Shown piece by piece: positions 14,864 through 23,243 of a DNA stretch of 23,359 nucleotides. The notes under the pieces are model-generated. The model was not told the origin of the DNA. It searched no databases and was given only the letters and a program-made list of their open reading frames with translations. Where the stretch lies: positions 1 to 23,359 of the forward strand of contig CAZFBS010000046.1 in NCBI GenBank assembly GCA_964517265.1, written 5' to 3'. Position numbers and translations under genes: made by a program. This stretch comes from REEP01 sp964517265. Its GTDB lineage: Bacteria; Pseudomonadota; Alphaproteobacteria; Rhodospirillales; Defluviicoccaceae. Each line of letters opens with the position of its first letter. Position 1 is the stretch's first letter.

Positions 14864-16019
14864 ATGACGGCTTTGGTAGACTGGATATCGTGGCTCTGGA
14901 CATGCTTCGTTGCTAATCGCGAGAACATCGTTTCACTGGGAACACTGATCGGCGGTGGGATTGGCATTTACTTACTCTTCATCCGGACGCGCGCGGCCGA
15001 TCAGTCCGCTCGGGCGGCATTGGAGCAGGCCAAAGTGGCTGCTGCACAAGCAAAAACAGCCGCCGAGCGCCACGAGGAACAGACCAAGGCGGACCTTGAA
15101 CGCCGGATCACGGAAAGCTTCGCCAAGGCTGTCGAGCAACTCGGCAGTGATAAGCCTGAGGTGTGCCTGGGCGGTATCTACGCGCTCGAAGATATTTCCC
15201 AGCAGAGTGAACGGAAATACTGGCCGATCATGGAAACGCTGACGGCCTACGTTCGCGAGCACGCGCGTTGGTCTGAACATAAACAGCAACAACAAGATCA
15301 AGCAATAGACCTCGATCTATGGGATTATTTAATTGAATTGCGACCAGCGATGACCGTTCAAGCCATCCTGACGGTCCTAAGGCGTCGTAAGGAAGAGATG
15401 CGCAACCGGGAAGAAGAAAACGGGTGCCTCGACCTTTCAGCAACCGACTTGCGAGGCGCCAACCTCAATCAAGCGCACCTCGAACACGCTGACCTCAGGA
15501 ACGCGCATCTCGAACGCGCTGACCTCAGGGGAACGTCCCTCGAACGCGCTTTCCTCTGGGGAGCGCACCTCGAACGCGCTGACCTCGGGGGAGCGCACCT
15601 CGAACACGCCGNNNNNNNNNNNNNNNNNNNNNNNNNNNNNNNNNNNNNNNNNNNNNNNNNNNNNNNNNNNNNNNNNNNNNNNNNNNNNNNNNNNNNNNNN
15701 NNNNNNNNNNNGGGGAGCGCACCTCGAACGCGCTGACCTCGGGGGAGCGCACCTCGAACACGCCGGGCTCTGGGGAGCGCACCTCGAACACGCTCACCTC
15801 CAAAACGTCACGGGTCTGACCCAGGAGCAAATAAACGGCGCTGACGGGAACGAGAACACCACACTGCCCGAAGGCTTAGAGCGGCCGGCGCACTGGACCA
15901 CGCCGCTAGAGCCATCTGCTGACTACTTAAAGATAAGGCGCTATCGCAAGCGAGCCGACATTACGGCGAAAAAGGCCGGGACGAGCCCGACCGACCAGCT
16001 TGGCCCCGGAGCGGAGTAG
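14864..16019 (+). CDS. membrane-anchored pentapeptide-repeat protein with coiled coil, interrupted by an assembly gap
   Basis: The N-terminus is tryptophan-rich, then a transmembrane helix spans about residues 21-40 (NIVSLGTLIGGGIGIYLLFI). A charged alanine-rich coiled coil follows at 45-85. Next comes a conserved helical block (ITESFAKAVEQLGS, GGIYALEDIS, IMETLTAYVREHA) that is common ahead of pentapeptide repeats in such proteins. Repeats begin near residue 188 and become almost perfect 30-base units (GAHLERADLG or close variants) that run into 100 N. After the gap the same repeat resumes in another apparent frame only because 100 is not a multiple of three. It then continues to GLTQEQINGADG...LPEGLERPAHW and a basic tail ending at TAG. 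The true length is unknown. The C-terminal signature matches the divergent neighbour. The fold should be a right-handed beta helix; its target is unknown. The start has no clear ribosome-binding site. Confidence 0.82.
15450..15800 (+). repeat. 30-bp tandem repeat coding for pentapeptide pairs
   Basis: Units of 30 bases of the type GAGCGCACCTCGAACGCGCT plus GACCTCGGGG encode ten residues, two pentapeptides. Copies are nearly identical next to the gap and diverge outward, especially on the left. That pattern suggests recent expansion, or correction between copies, in the centre. Confidence 0.85.
15612..15711. other. assembly gap of exactly 100 N
   Basis: A placeholder gap in the centre of the 30-bp coding repeat. 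Copy number and reading frame across it cannot be read. The protein frame on both sides is compatible with one continuous gene if the real gap is a multiple of three that suits both flanks. Confidence 0.95.
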
Positions 16020-16027
16020 CCCTTGCG

Positions 16028-16097
16028 CGGTTTCCCACTGGTCCTGTAACCCCTTGATTCTATTAACCGTGAACAGATGCGGAACTGTGGGAAACCG
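16028..16097 (+). terminator. 11-bp inverted repeat between the pentapeptide gene and attR
   Basis: CGGTTTCCCAC at 16028-16038 is perfectly complementary to GTGGGAAACCG at 16087-16097, with a 48-base spacer. T-rich sequence follows (CTTTTATTCGGTTTTT). It may terminate the plus-strand pentapeptide gene, although the loop is long. Paired recombinase or excision-factor arm sites close to attR are the other option. Confidence 0.4.
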
Positions 16098-16118
16098 TGT
16101 TGCTTTTATTCGGTTTTT

Positions 16119-16169
16119 GGCTGATTTGTAATCAGTAGGTCGGGGGTTCGAGTCCCTCATCCGGCACCA
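16119..16169 (+). repeat. right attachment site (attR), displaced 3' half of tRNA-Thr
   Basis: A perfect 51-base copy of the tRNA-Thr 3' part, from the anticodon stem through CCA. The 5' half is absent and the sequence before it (CGGTTTTT) is unrelated, so this is a tRNA fragment and not a second gene. It marks the right border of the integrated element. Confidence 0.9.
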
Positions 16170-16745
16170 ATTTCTTCAATGGTCTGCACGGTCTGCACGG
16201 TCTGCACGACTGGCACAAAAGATCGGACCTCCTGGCATCTGGAGCGGTGATCTCCCGTTGCGTGCGGTATATCTGGTGCCATCTTCCGACTGTGGATTTC
16301 TGTAAGCGCCGGACCTGTCCGCTGGTGCCGGCTGAGCGATAGCGGCGAGCATTACATCACCGCACTGTCGGCGGGCAGCGCTTGCCATCCCTTGCGCCTT
16401 CCCTCCCGTTGCCGTCGCTTCGTCTCCTTGAATTTCATCTGACTTCCCGGTTTCACTCCCATTCGATTATCAACGAGCCTCATAAAACGTTGAAATAGCG
16501 TCGATAAAAAAATTTCCGCAAACAAAATACCGTCAGCCTAGCCGTCAAAATGGCGGGGCTTTGAAATCATTGGAGTTTTCCGGATGGTCCCGAAAAACGT
16601 ACCTTCGGGGACTATCGTCAAGCGATGAATGCAGGAGACGATTTAGGCGCGCCCGTGCATCCCGCCGATTCTGCGCAATAACCGTACCACCGAAGCGGTG
16701 CTCTGTCACGAGCGCCGCGCGCACGCGACGAGCCGACGTGCGTGC
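16170..16745. other. 576-base non-coding stretch between attR and the defence genes
   Basis: No frame here has both a plausible start and a protein-like composition. It holds the 9-bp repeats at its left end. A markedly A/T-rich patch around 16485-16530 (including a run of seven A followed by TTT) is unlike the rest of the window. Near 16680-16700, CACCG-AAG-CGGTG forms a short hairpin about 55 bases past the stop of the last minus-strand gene, a weak terminator candidate. The patch may mark an older recombination boundary. Confidence 0.5.
16181..16207. repeat. three tandem copies of a 9-bp unit next to attR
   Basis: GGTCTGCAC is repeated three times head to tail, starting 12 bases right of attR. 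Confidence 0.85.
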
Positions 16746-17626
16746 CTACCCGCCACGACCGGTTCCCTTCAGGATCGCGCGCACGAATGCGAACATCCGT
16801 GTGAACAGATAATCGACCTGATCTGGCGATGTTAGCGCTTCCTGTGTCGTCTCGGAGTGACGAATGCGAAAGCTGTTCCCGATGTCCGTCAGTTCCTTCG
16901 CTTCACGCTCAAGCGCCTGCCGAAATCCAGAGCCCGGCGAAGCGACACGGTCGAGCAGCGCGTCGGCCTGCTGCCGTTTGTTGGCGCCCGGCTCCAGCGT
17001 CTTCAGCCGCTCAAAAGCGTCCCACAGCTTTTCCAACGCGTCTTGCCGATCTTCCGGCTTTGGCGAAAGGATCCGCTGTCGTGCGGCCTCAAGCAGTCGA
17101 TCTGTCTCCGCATCACCAGTGCGAAACAACGCCCAGCCAAGTGCATCGGCGAGCGGCTGGGGAAGAATGCGACGAGCCTGTCCGGTCGGTGTGAGCTCGA
17201 AGGCGACCGCATTGCGGCGAAGCAGGAGGTTCACATCCGCCACAAACCTCGCAAGGCCGGCGTCTCGATCCCAACTCAAGTGATGGTGGCGGAAGAAGGA
17301 ATGAAATGCGCCCTGAATCGGCTCACCCACCGCGCCGGCGCAAAACTCGAGCAGATCGAGGATTACCGGCGTGTCGGGCACTTCACGCGGCGAGATGGGC
17401 CATTCGATCCAAGGCACCTCGGCGCCGAGCACCCGCCAAAGGCCTGCTCGTCGCAACCGCACGGACCATTTCCGTCCGGACACTGCTCTGGAAAGCGCTG
17501 ACCAAACGAGCCATCCCCAATTCTCGTCTGGATCAAGCTGTAGAGGCCAGCCCACAAGCGCTCATCGATGACATCGATCGTTGAAGGACGTACCCCAAAC
17601 TCACGATCTGTAAAATACGTAGACAT
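16746..17626 (-). pseudogene. extra gene behind the BREX operon, abortive-infection-like, disrupted by one frameshift
   Basis: The first frame starts at ATG 17626 with MSTYFTDREFGVRPSTIDVI and runs to GPCGCDEQAF. A second frame then continues with WRVLGAEVPWIEWPIS and runs to the stop. One base added in the TTT at the junction (near 17437) gives a single frame of about 293 residues. The middle (LEFCAGAVGEPIQGAFHSFF, HHLSWDRDAGLARF, NLLLRRNAVAFELTPTGQARR) looks like a folded alpha/beta domain. The C-terminal ~110 residues (DRQDALEKLWDAFERLKTLEPG...IGNSFRIRHSETTQ...DYLFTRMFAFVRAIL) resemble C-terminal domains seen in abortive-infection proteins of the AbiJ kind. That match is by pattern only. 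It lies 93 bases after the brxA-like gene on the same strand. A sequencing error is as likely as true inactivation. Confidence 0.65.
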
Positions 17627-17719
17627 GGCACCCCGTTCCCCGCCTAAGCTACGGGGCTCATCTGAAGAATTTTGCAATTTCAGTCATCGGCAGGCATCCG
17701 TCAGTTTCGTTGTGCCCCA

Positions 17720-18436
17720 CTACGCCGTCATCAGAGTGATATGCTCTTCGTTTCCGCTAAGAAAAACATCTACGAATTTCGATCTATTGATTGCTGCCCG
17801 CGCCGCCCCGTTTATGTGGAACGGAAAAAGGATCGGCGTACTTTCGAGAGACGATAGTGACAGCGATGAGCGAGAAGAACGAAGCGCCGCCTCAACAAGC
17901 CAGGCGATCAGTTCGGGGGCGGTCAGCCTCTGTTGGGGCATACGGGCGAGCCGCTTGCCGTTCATTGAGCGTTCTATAGCTCCCCAGTTCGCCTGCGATT
18001 GAAGGACCATGTTCGTCATTCGCCGGGTTCCCTCGCGCTCGCCGTATGTCTCGGCCATACGCCTGTGGATTTCCGCCGACGCACAGTCCCCTTGCAACGC
18101 CGTCAGGCGTCCGACGATCTCCGCGACCTTCCCGAAAAACGGATAGGTGGCGATAGCCATCCCCCAGGTCATCACCGAAATCGAGGTCTCAGGGGATTCT
18201 CGATAGATGCGGACGCCGCGCTCCGCGAACTCAACGAGATCCGGCCTTGGCTCGAGCCAAAGGCGATTGAGCACAGTACGGGTCTTCTTCTTTGCGGCGG
18301 CACCGGCATGGCTGGCGTCTATCAACTCGGTCAGCGCTTCCACCTCGGCAAGACCGGCCCGAACGCGAAGCGCCGCTCTCGCCCAGTCGAGTTGGATAAA
18401 GCGATCGAAACCGATTTGTGGGGGCGCTGAACTCAT
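17720..18436 (-). CDS. brxA: BREX accessory protein, BrxA-like (DUF1819 type)
   Basis: A 238-residue, all-helical basic cytoplasmic protein with no membrane segment. It opens with FDRFIQLDWARAALRVRAGL. The centre (FFGKVAEIVGRLTALQGDCASAEIHRRMAETYG, GTRRMTNMVLQSQANWGAIER) reads as winged-helix modules, as in BrxA, a small DNA-binding component of BREX operons. Its start overlaps the pglZ stop as ATGA. A brxA gene directly after pglZ is the order I recall for type 3 BREX, which is the main reason for the name; sequence resemblance alone is moderate. If it is not BrxA, it is still a BREX-operon gene by coupling. A 93-base gap separates it from the following frameshifted gene. Confidence 0.65.
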   Translation of the reverse strand: MSSAPPQIGFDRFIQLDWARAALRVRAGLAEVEALTELIDASHAGAAAKKKTRTVLNRLWLEPRPDLVEFAERGVRIYRESPETSISVMTWGMAIATYPFFGKVAEIVGRLTALQGDCASAEIHRRMAETYGEREGTRRMTNMVLQSQANWGAIERSMNGKRLARMPQQRLTAPELIAWLVEAALRSSRSSLSLSSLESTPILFPFHINGAARAAINRSKFVDVFLSGNEEHITLMTA

Positions 18437-20436
18437 TTTTTCGTACTTGCGTTAGTGACTTTGATGAAGGGAACGATGAGCTCCTCCACGGAGAGACCGC
18501 CATGTGAAACGATTGGCTCCCCCGTCTGGACAAATGCACCCCGGCCGCCTGCGAAGAGAGGCAGGAAGTCTGAGGGCAACCCACCGATATCGAGCCGGAA
18601 TGCGTCGATGTCGTCGGGGGTCGACGCAGCTATGGCCTCGCTCCGATACACGCGAACGCGCTCGCCACGAAGCTCGGTCGCAACGCCTTGATTCAACCGC
18701 CCGATTCCAACAGCATCGACGTTACCGTGGTCCGCCGTCAGGTAGATGTGAAATCCGTTGCCGAGGAGAGCGCCAAACAGCCGTTCGATAAATCCCGACT
18801 CGCACCAGGATGAGATCTGACCAGCGACCCCACGCTTTCCAAAAATCGCTCCGTGCACGATCTCGTCGACAGTATCGACAACGATCCCAGCCGCCTTGAT
18901 TGCCGGATCGGCGATCGCCGTTTCGATCTCCGAGAGCTGTTCCGTCCGCTTGATCCCCTTCCGGTAAAGGACTTCGTTGGCACGTAGACCATGGTCCTGC
19001 CAGAACCGGGACCAGAGGGCCGGCTCCTGCGCGGTCGTTTCGATCGAGTTGGCGAACTCCCGAGGCTTCATTCCCGAGAACAGTGCTTGGCGCGAGACGG
19101 ACGTGAGTGTTGGCAGCCACGCGAAGCAGGCGCTCTCCTCAAAGGCGAGCTCTGGCGCCCGCAGCATCAGCCGATCTCGAATCTGAACCCATTGGTCCAT
19201 GGCCAGACCGTCGAACACGAGGAGAGCCACACGGGCCTCGCCCGCGTCCCGGCAAAGCGACAGGAACCGCGGCACGTGATGCAGCATCACCGGTCCCTTC
19301 GCGACGGGAAGCGACGGCAAATCAGCGTAGTGTGTGCTCACCCATTCGCGCAGGCGTTCATCGGCCGCCCTCTGCACATCCAGCACCTGGTTGCCAATTG
19401 GATCGCTCTGCCCTGGAGCCAGACTATGAAATCGGGAAATCACCTCGCCCAAACGGCGCGACGCGTGCGCCCAGTCTCGATGGGAGGCATCAATCCCGGG
19501 CAATGAGGCGGCCAACCGTGAAGCACCCTCCGCCACCAGCTTCGCCAAGGCGTCGGGGTCCTCGACGACACCCACTTTGGCCCAATGCGGAATACCCGCC
19601 GGCGCGCCGTCGATCGATACGGGGTGAAGCATACCGTCGAGGAACATCGAATCGACGAGAACTCTCACGTCGGGATGCTCGAACGGAATCTCCGGCACGG
19701 CTTCCTGATCACCCCGCGTCGCATGGGCCGCCCGCAAGCCTGCCACTCCATCCCGGGCCAGAAATTGTTCCCAAGCGTCCTGTACCAGCCTTAGGAAATA
19801 CCCCTTCGACGTGAAGAGCTTTTCGAGCGGCAGATCTTTGAACCCGGCTTGCCGTCCAAGGATGTTCGCAACGTGGCTGGCAAGAACCGGCGAAAGCACC
19901 TTATCGCTGAAATGCAGGCGCATCAGTTCGCGCCACAAAGCCTCGGGTCGCGAGATCAGATGCGGGCTCAGGCCAAAGATATGGGTGAGGACGAAATCCT
20001 TCGTCAAAACTTCGCCGAGCGACTGAATCGCGTACTCTGAGTGAGCGTCGAACAGTGCCTCAAAGTGTTCCGGACCAATCTGGCGCACGACACCGTAGCT
20101 GAGCTTCGGAAACAGGTCGGCCAGGCTCAGGCTGACACGCCGACCGTGGCGGAGGTAATCCCATGGCAGGTCGTCGGTGACGCCGCTCCGGAGATGGAGC
20201 ACCAGCGCCGGGGCCGCACCGGGTTCACCTCGATCCCAAGCCCCGCGAAACCGCTCCTCATAGTCTGTCCGGAACGCCACGGAATCCTCGAACGGCAGCA
20301 CTTCGAAACCGCCGCCGCGGAGGCTCGCCAAAACCTGCTCATCGAGAAGGACGTCGTCTGGATCGGCCGCGATCCACAGCCGCGATAGCTCCGACGGAAA
20401 CTCTTTCAGTATGCACTCGACCCAGCGGCTCATCAT
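18433..20436 (-). CDS. pglZ: BREX system PglZ (alkaline-phosphatase-superfamily domain)
   Basis: A 667-residue protein, the usual size for the type 3 form. The N-terminal half is a mixed domain (RLWIAADPDDVLLDEQVL, ALVLHLRSGVTDDLPWDYL) typical of PglZ proteins. The C-terminal PglZ domain belongs to the alkaline phosphatase superfamily. LLVFDGLAMDQWVQIRDRL carries the first metal-site aspartate, followed by LPTLTSVSRQALFSGMKP and YLTADHGNVDA with the Asp-His pair, and SHGGLSVEELIVPFIKV close to the end. PglZ is essential in BREX phage defence; its enzymatic target is not settled in the family. It is coupled on both sides: ATGA overlap with the helicase gene before it and with the brxA-like gene after it. 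A second Met directly after the first gives an alternative start three bases later. Confidence 0.9.
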   Translation of the reverse strand: MMSRWVECILKEFPSELSRLWIAADPDDVLLDEQVLASLRGGGFEVLPFEDSVAFRTDYEERFRGAWDRGEPGAAPALVLHLRSGVTDDLPWDYLRHGRRVSLSLADLFPKLSYGVVRQIGPEHFEALFDAHSEYAIQSLGEVLTKDFVLTHIFGLSPHLISRPEALWRELMRLHFSDKVLSPVLASHVANILGRQAGFKDLPLEKLFTSKGYFLRLVQDAWEQFLARDGVAGLRAAHATRGDQEAVPEIPFEHPDVRVLVDSMFLDGMLHPVSIDGAPAGIPHWAKVGVVEDPDALAKLVAEGASRLAASLPGIDASHRDWAHASRRLGEVISRFHSLAPGQSDPIGNQVLDVQRAADERLREWVSTHYADLPSLPVAKGPVMLHHVPRFLSLCRDAGEARVALLVFDGLAMDQWVQIRDRLMLRAPELAFEESACFAWLPTLTSVSRQALFSGMKPREFANSIETTAQEPALWSRFWQDHGLRANEVLYRKGIKRTEQLSEIETAIADPAIKAAGIVVDTVDEIVHGAIFGKRGVAGQISSWCESGFIERLFGALLGNGFHIYLTADHGNVDAVGIGRLNQGVATELRGERVRVYRSEAIAASTPDDIDAFRLDIGGLPSDFLPLFAGGRGAFVQTGEPIVSHGGLSVEELIVPFIKVTNASTKK

Positions 20437-23243
20437 GCGGCCGCCTTTTCGTGGCCGATCCGGAGCATCAGCACGGAATTCAGGTCGGGCGTATAGGACT
20501 CGGCGATGTCAAGCATCGCCATCCGGGTCTCGTGTTCGGCCAGGAGGCGCTTGCGGCGATAGTCGCGCACCGCCGGAAGGCCAATGCGTCCGATGGCCTG
20601 ATGGCGAGCCTCATAGGCGTATAGCGCCCTTTCCCGCTCCTCCCGCAGGCGGGTGTGGTGTTCCTCCACCAGCTCGGAAAACTGCCGCTCCCCCTGCGTG
20701 CGTGCTGCGTCGCGTGACACTTCAAACCAGTGCGGCGCATCATCAACCAATGGCGCTGCGGCAAGGTCGACCTGTTCGGTCAACAGCAGGTCCCAAATCC
20801 GCTTGGCAGTCGGCATGAATGTCCGACCATCATCGGTGACGAACACGCTCAAGAACCGTCTGCGGCTGAAATCTTCGGCCGACAGGCTGATTTCCCAGAG
20901 GGACCAGACGCCATTGACCGTCTGCGGCAATCCGCCAATTCGCACCAGCGGAAGCGGCTGTCCTGTCACGCATCGCGGCAGTTCGCTGATAACTGCCCGC
21001 GCGCGTGGATCCTCCAGCGTTACCAATTCGAGCTCGGGATGTTCTTCGGCGGTGCGCGCATCGAAGCAGACCCGCGAGGACTCGCTGCCGTCCATCCAGC
21101 GCACGCGCCAGGCGGCGCCATCCTTGACTGCGGTGCCACCACGCGCCGGCAGTCCCATGGTGATTGCACGTTCCAGCCAGAACTGAGCGGGGTGATCGCG
21201 CCATTTTCGAGCGTCGCCAGCATCCAGATCGTGCGTATCGGCGATCAGGTCGCTGCTCTTCTGGTTTTCCGTAAGTGTCGATCGAAGCTGCGATACGACG
21301 GCGTCGCATTCCTGCTCGATCGCGTCGGGGTTCTGAAGCCCCTGGACAAACAGCTCGTCAAACAGCGGTTCGGTCTCGACCGAGTCCATCACGTCCGCCG
21401 CCTTGTCGACGCCGAATTCCTCGGCAATCACCATGAGCTTGGTTTCCAGGACCTCCCGAACGCGATGCTCGACCGTGTCCTCGAGCACGAAGTTGAACGC
21501 GCGGACGACATGAGGCTGCCCGATGCGGTCCACACGACCGATCCGCTGTTCGACGCGCATCGGATTCCACGGCATGTCGAAGTTGACGATGACGTGGCAG
21601 AATTGAAGGTTCAGGCCCTCGCCGCCGGCGTCCGTCGAGACCATGATGCGCACGTCTTGCGCGAAGGCCTGCTGCGCCTTGGTGCGGGCGTCGAGGTCCA
21701 TCCCACCGTTCAGTGTGGCGACGGAGAAGCCGCGGCTCTCCAGGAATTCCGCCAGCATTTGCTGCGTCGGCACGAACTCGGTGAATACCAGCACCTTCAG
21801 CGCCGGGTCGTTCTCTTCCTGTTGCAGCTTGTAGATCAGCTCCACCAGGGCTTCGGCCTTCGCGTCCGTGCCTTGGGCCTCGGTCATACGCGCAAGCGTG
21901 AGCAACGTGTCGACTTCAGCCTTCTCCAACTCCCAGCCCTTCGTCTGCACGGCGATATCGACCTGAGCCTGACCGTCGAGCTCCGCCCATTCCTCGACAT
22001 CGGGAGCCTCGAACAGCGACGGCTGAAGCTGTGGCTGTTCGAGCAGAGCCTGGCGTTTCTCGAGCGTGGTGCGGATCGCCGCCGTGCTCGATGTCACGAG
22101 CCGCTGCATCAGGATCATCAGGAAACCGATATGGCGCTGCTTGGCGGCCATGGCCTGATTGTAGCCATGGCGCACATAGTCGGTGACCGCTTCATAGAGG
22201 CGCTGCTGCTCCGCGTGACGATCCTGCCAGGCGACAGCGTGCAGCCGCGTCATGCGCGGCTTGAAGAGCGGCTGCCCTTCCGCGTTGATCGCGACGCGCT
22301 TCTCGGTCCGGATCACGAAGGGGCGGACGCGGTCGCGGTTCACGCTGCTTTCGTCCGGAAAAGAGTCGCGATCCACGAGCTGCATGAGCCGCATGAACTG
22401 GTCGGTCTTGCCCTGGTGGGGCGTCGCCGACAGGAGCAAAAGATAGGGCGCTGCTTCCGCCAACGCCGCTCCGAGCTTGTAGCGAGCTACCTGCTCCGTG
22501 CTGCCGCCCATGCGGTGCGCCTCGTCGATGATGACGAGGTCCCAGGAGGCGGAGACGAGATCCTCGAAGCGTTCCCGGTTGTAGGTGCTCAGCTGCTCGA
22601 GGCTCCAGCCCCGCCGTCCTTCCAGCGGCTTCACGGAATCCAGTGAGCAGATCACCTGATCATGCAGCCGCCAGAGATTCTCCTCGTCGTTGCGCCACTG
22701 GCGGAAGGCGGAAAGCTCGGCCGGCTCGATGAACTGGAAGTTCTCGCCGAAGTGCAGCCGCATCTCCGCCTGCCACTGGCGTACCAGCCCCTTCGGCGCG
22801 ACCACGAGTATCCGACGGGCCATGCCGCGCAGCTTGAGCTCGCGCAGTATGAGCCCGGCTTCGATCGTCTTGCCGAGCCCGACCTCGTCAGCCAGCAGGT
22901 AGCGGATCCGGTCACGGCTCATCGCACGGTTCAGCGCATAGAGCTGATGCGGCAGCGGCACGACGCTCGACTGGATCGGCGCAAGCAGGAGGTTTTCCTC
23001 CAGCGCGTCGAGCAGCTTCGCCGCTGCCGCGGTATGGAGGATATGCTCGACCGTGGGCTGGACGGTATCGAGCGCCGCTAGATCGCCCGCATGGGCACGG
23101 ACTATGGCGTCCTTGGCCGGCAGCCAGACCCGATAGGCGATTTCGCCCCAAACCTCCTGCCGGTCAACGACACGGCATGGTGTGGCATGTCGTCCGTGCC
23201 AGCACCAATCGCCGATGCCATGTCCACCACCCCCATAGGTCAC
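20433..23243 (-). CDS. brxHII: BREX-3 type DEAD/DEAH (SNF2-like) helicase BrxHII
   Basis: A 936-residue superfamily 2 ATPase. Motif I is LADEVGLGKTIEAGLIL with Gly-Lys-Thr at 124-126. Motif Ia region LVVAPKGLVRQW follows, then DEAH at 240-243 (VIIDEAHRMGG) and motif III LLLSATPHQG. The second RecA domain has KVLVFTEFVPTQQM, TLNGGMDLDARTKAQQAF, VSTDAGGEGLNLQFCHVIVNFD and the arginine-finger motif VEQRIGRVDRIGQ. This is the SNF2/RapA-like architecture of helicases next to pglZ in BREX type 3, thought to act on DNA with the methyltransferase. The start is GTG, overlapping the previous stop as GTGA, with GGAGG seven bases ahead. The first ~25 residues are glycine-rich and unlike the rest, so a slightly later start is possible. 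It overlaps pglZ by ATGA. Confidence 0.88.
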   Translation of the reverse strand: MTYGGGGHGIGDWCWHGRHATPCRVVDRQEVWGEIAYRVWLPAKDAIVRAHAGDLAALDTVQPTVEHILHTAAAAKLLDALEENLLLAPIQSSVVPLPHQLYALNRAMSRDRIRYLLADEVGLGKTIEAGLILRELKLRGMARRILVVAPKGLVRQWQAEMRLHFGENFQFIEPAELSAFRQWRNDEENLWRLHDQVICSLDSVKPLEGRRGWSLEQLSTYNRERFEDLVSASWDLVIIDEAHRMGGSTEQVARYKLGAALAEAAPYLLLLSATPHQGKTDQFMRLMQLVDRDSFPDESSVNRDRVRPFVIRTEKRVAINAEGQPLFKPRMTRLHAVAWQDRHAEQQRLYEAVTDYVRHGYNQAMAAKQRHIGFLMILMQRLVTSSTAAIRTTLEKRQALLEQPQLQPSLFEAPDVEEWAELDGQAQVDIAVQTKGWELEKAEVDTLLTLARMTEAQGTDAKAEALVELIYKLQQEENDPALKVLVFTEFVPTQQMLAEFLESRGFSVATLNGGMDLDARTKAQQAFAQDVRIMVSTDAGGEGLNLQFCHVIVNFDMPWNPMRVEQRIGRVDRIGQPHVVRAFNFVLEDTVEHRVREVLETKLMVIAEEFGVDKAADVMDSVETEPLFDELFVQGLQNPDAIEQECDAVVSQLRSTLTENQKSSDLIADTHDLDAGDARKWRDHPAQFWLERAITMGLPARGGTAVKDGAAWRVRWMDGSESSRVCFDARTAEEHPELELVTLEDPRARAVISELPRCVTGQPLPLVRIGGLPQTVNGVWSLWEISLSAEDFSRRRFLSVFVTDDGRTFMPTAKRIWDLLLTEQVDLAAAPLVDDAPHWFEVSRDAARTQGERQFSELVEEHHTRLREERERALYAYEARHQAIGRIGLPAVRDYRRKRLLAEHETRMAMLDIAESYTPDLNSVLMLRIGHEKAAA

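Larger units (their letters stand above)
12907..16169. mobile_element. 3.2-kb integrated mini-element at tRNA-Thr
   Basis: The element is bounded by a perfect 51-bp direct repeat of the tRNA-Thr 3' half. It encodes a tyrosine recombinase fragment next to the intact tRNA, as is usual for tRNA-integrated islands, and two pentapeptide-repeat proteins as cargo. No replication, capsid or conjugation genes are present. It is too small to move alone and its recombinase lacks the N-terminal domains, so it is probably a remnant or a satellite that relied on an integrase supplied elsewhere. The real length is uncertain because of the gap at 15612-15711. Confidence 0.8.

Noticed and set aside
15525..15830. 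Minus-strand frame with EVRSPE-type repeats
   Set aside because: Antisense of the pentapeptide repeat of the plus-strand gene, and it crosses the assembly gap in an arbitrary frame.
15927..16160. Second minus-strand frame beginning MRDSNPRPTDYKSA
   Set aside because: Same artefact, produced by the tRNA fragment at attR. It helped to confirm the duplication but is not a gene.
16119..16169. Second tRNA-Thr gene
   Set aside because: Only the 3' half is present. The acceptor 5' strand and D arm are missing, so it cannot fold as a tRNA.
16176..16388. Minus-strand 70-codon frame right of attR
   Set aside because: Its end (RADRADRADH) is just the 9-bp repeat translated; no other support.
20730..22646. 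Long plus-strand frame of 638 codons
   Set aside because: It lies antisense to the helicase gene, whose motifs are unmistakable. The composition is that of a GC-rich shadow frame (many His, Arg, Leu).
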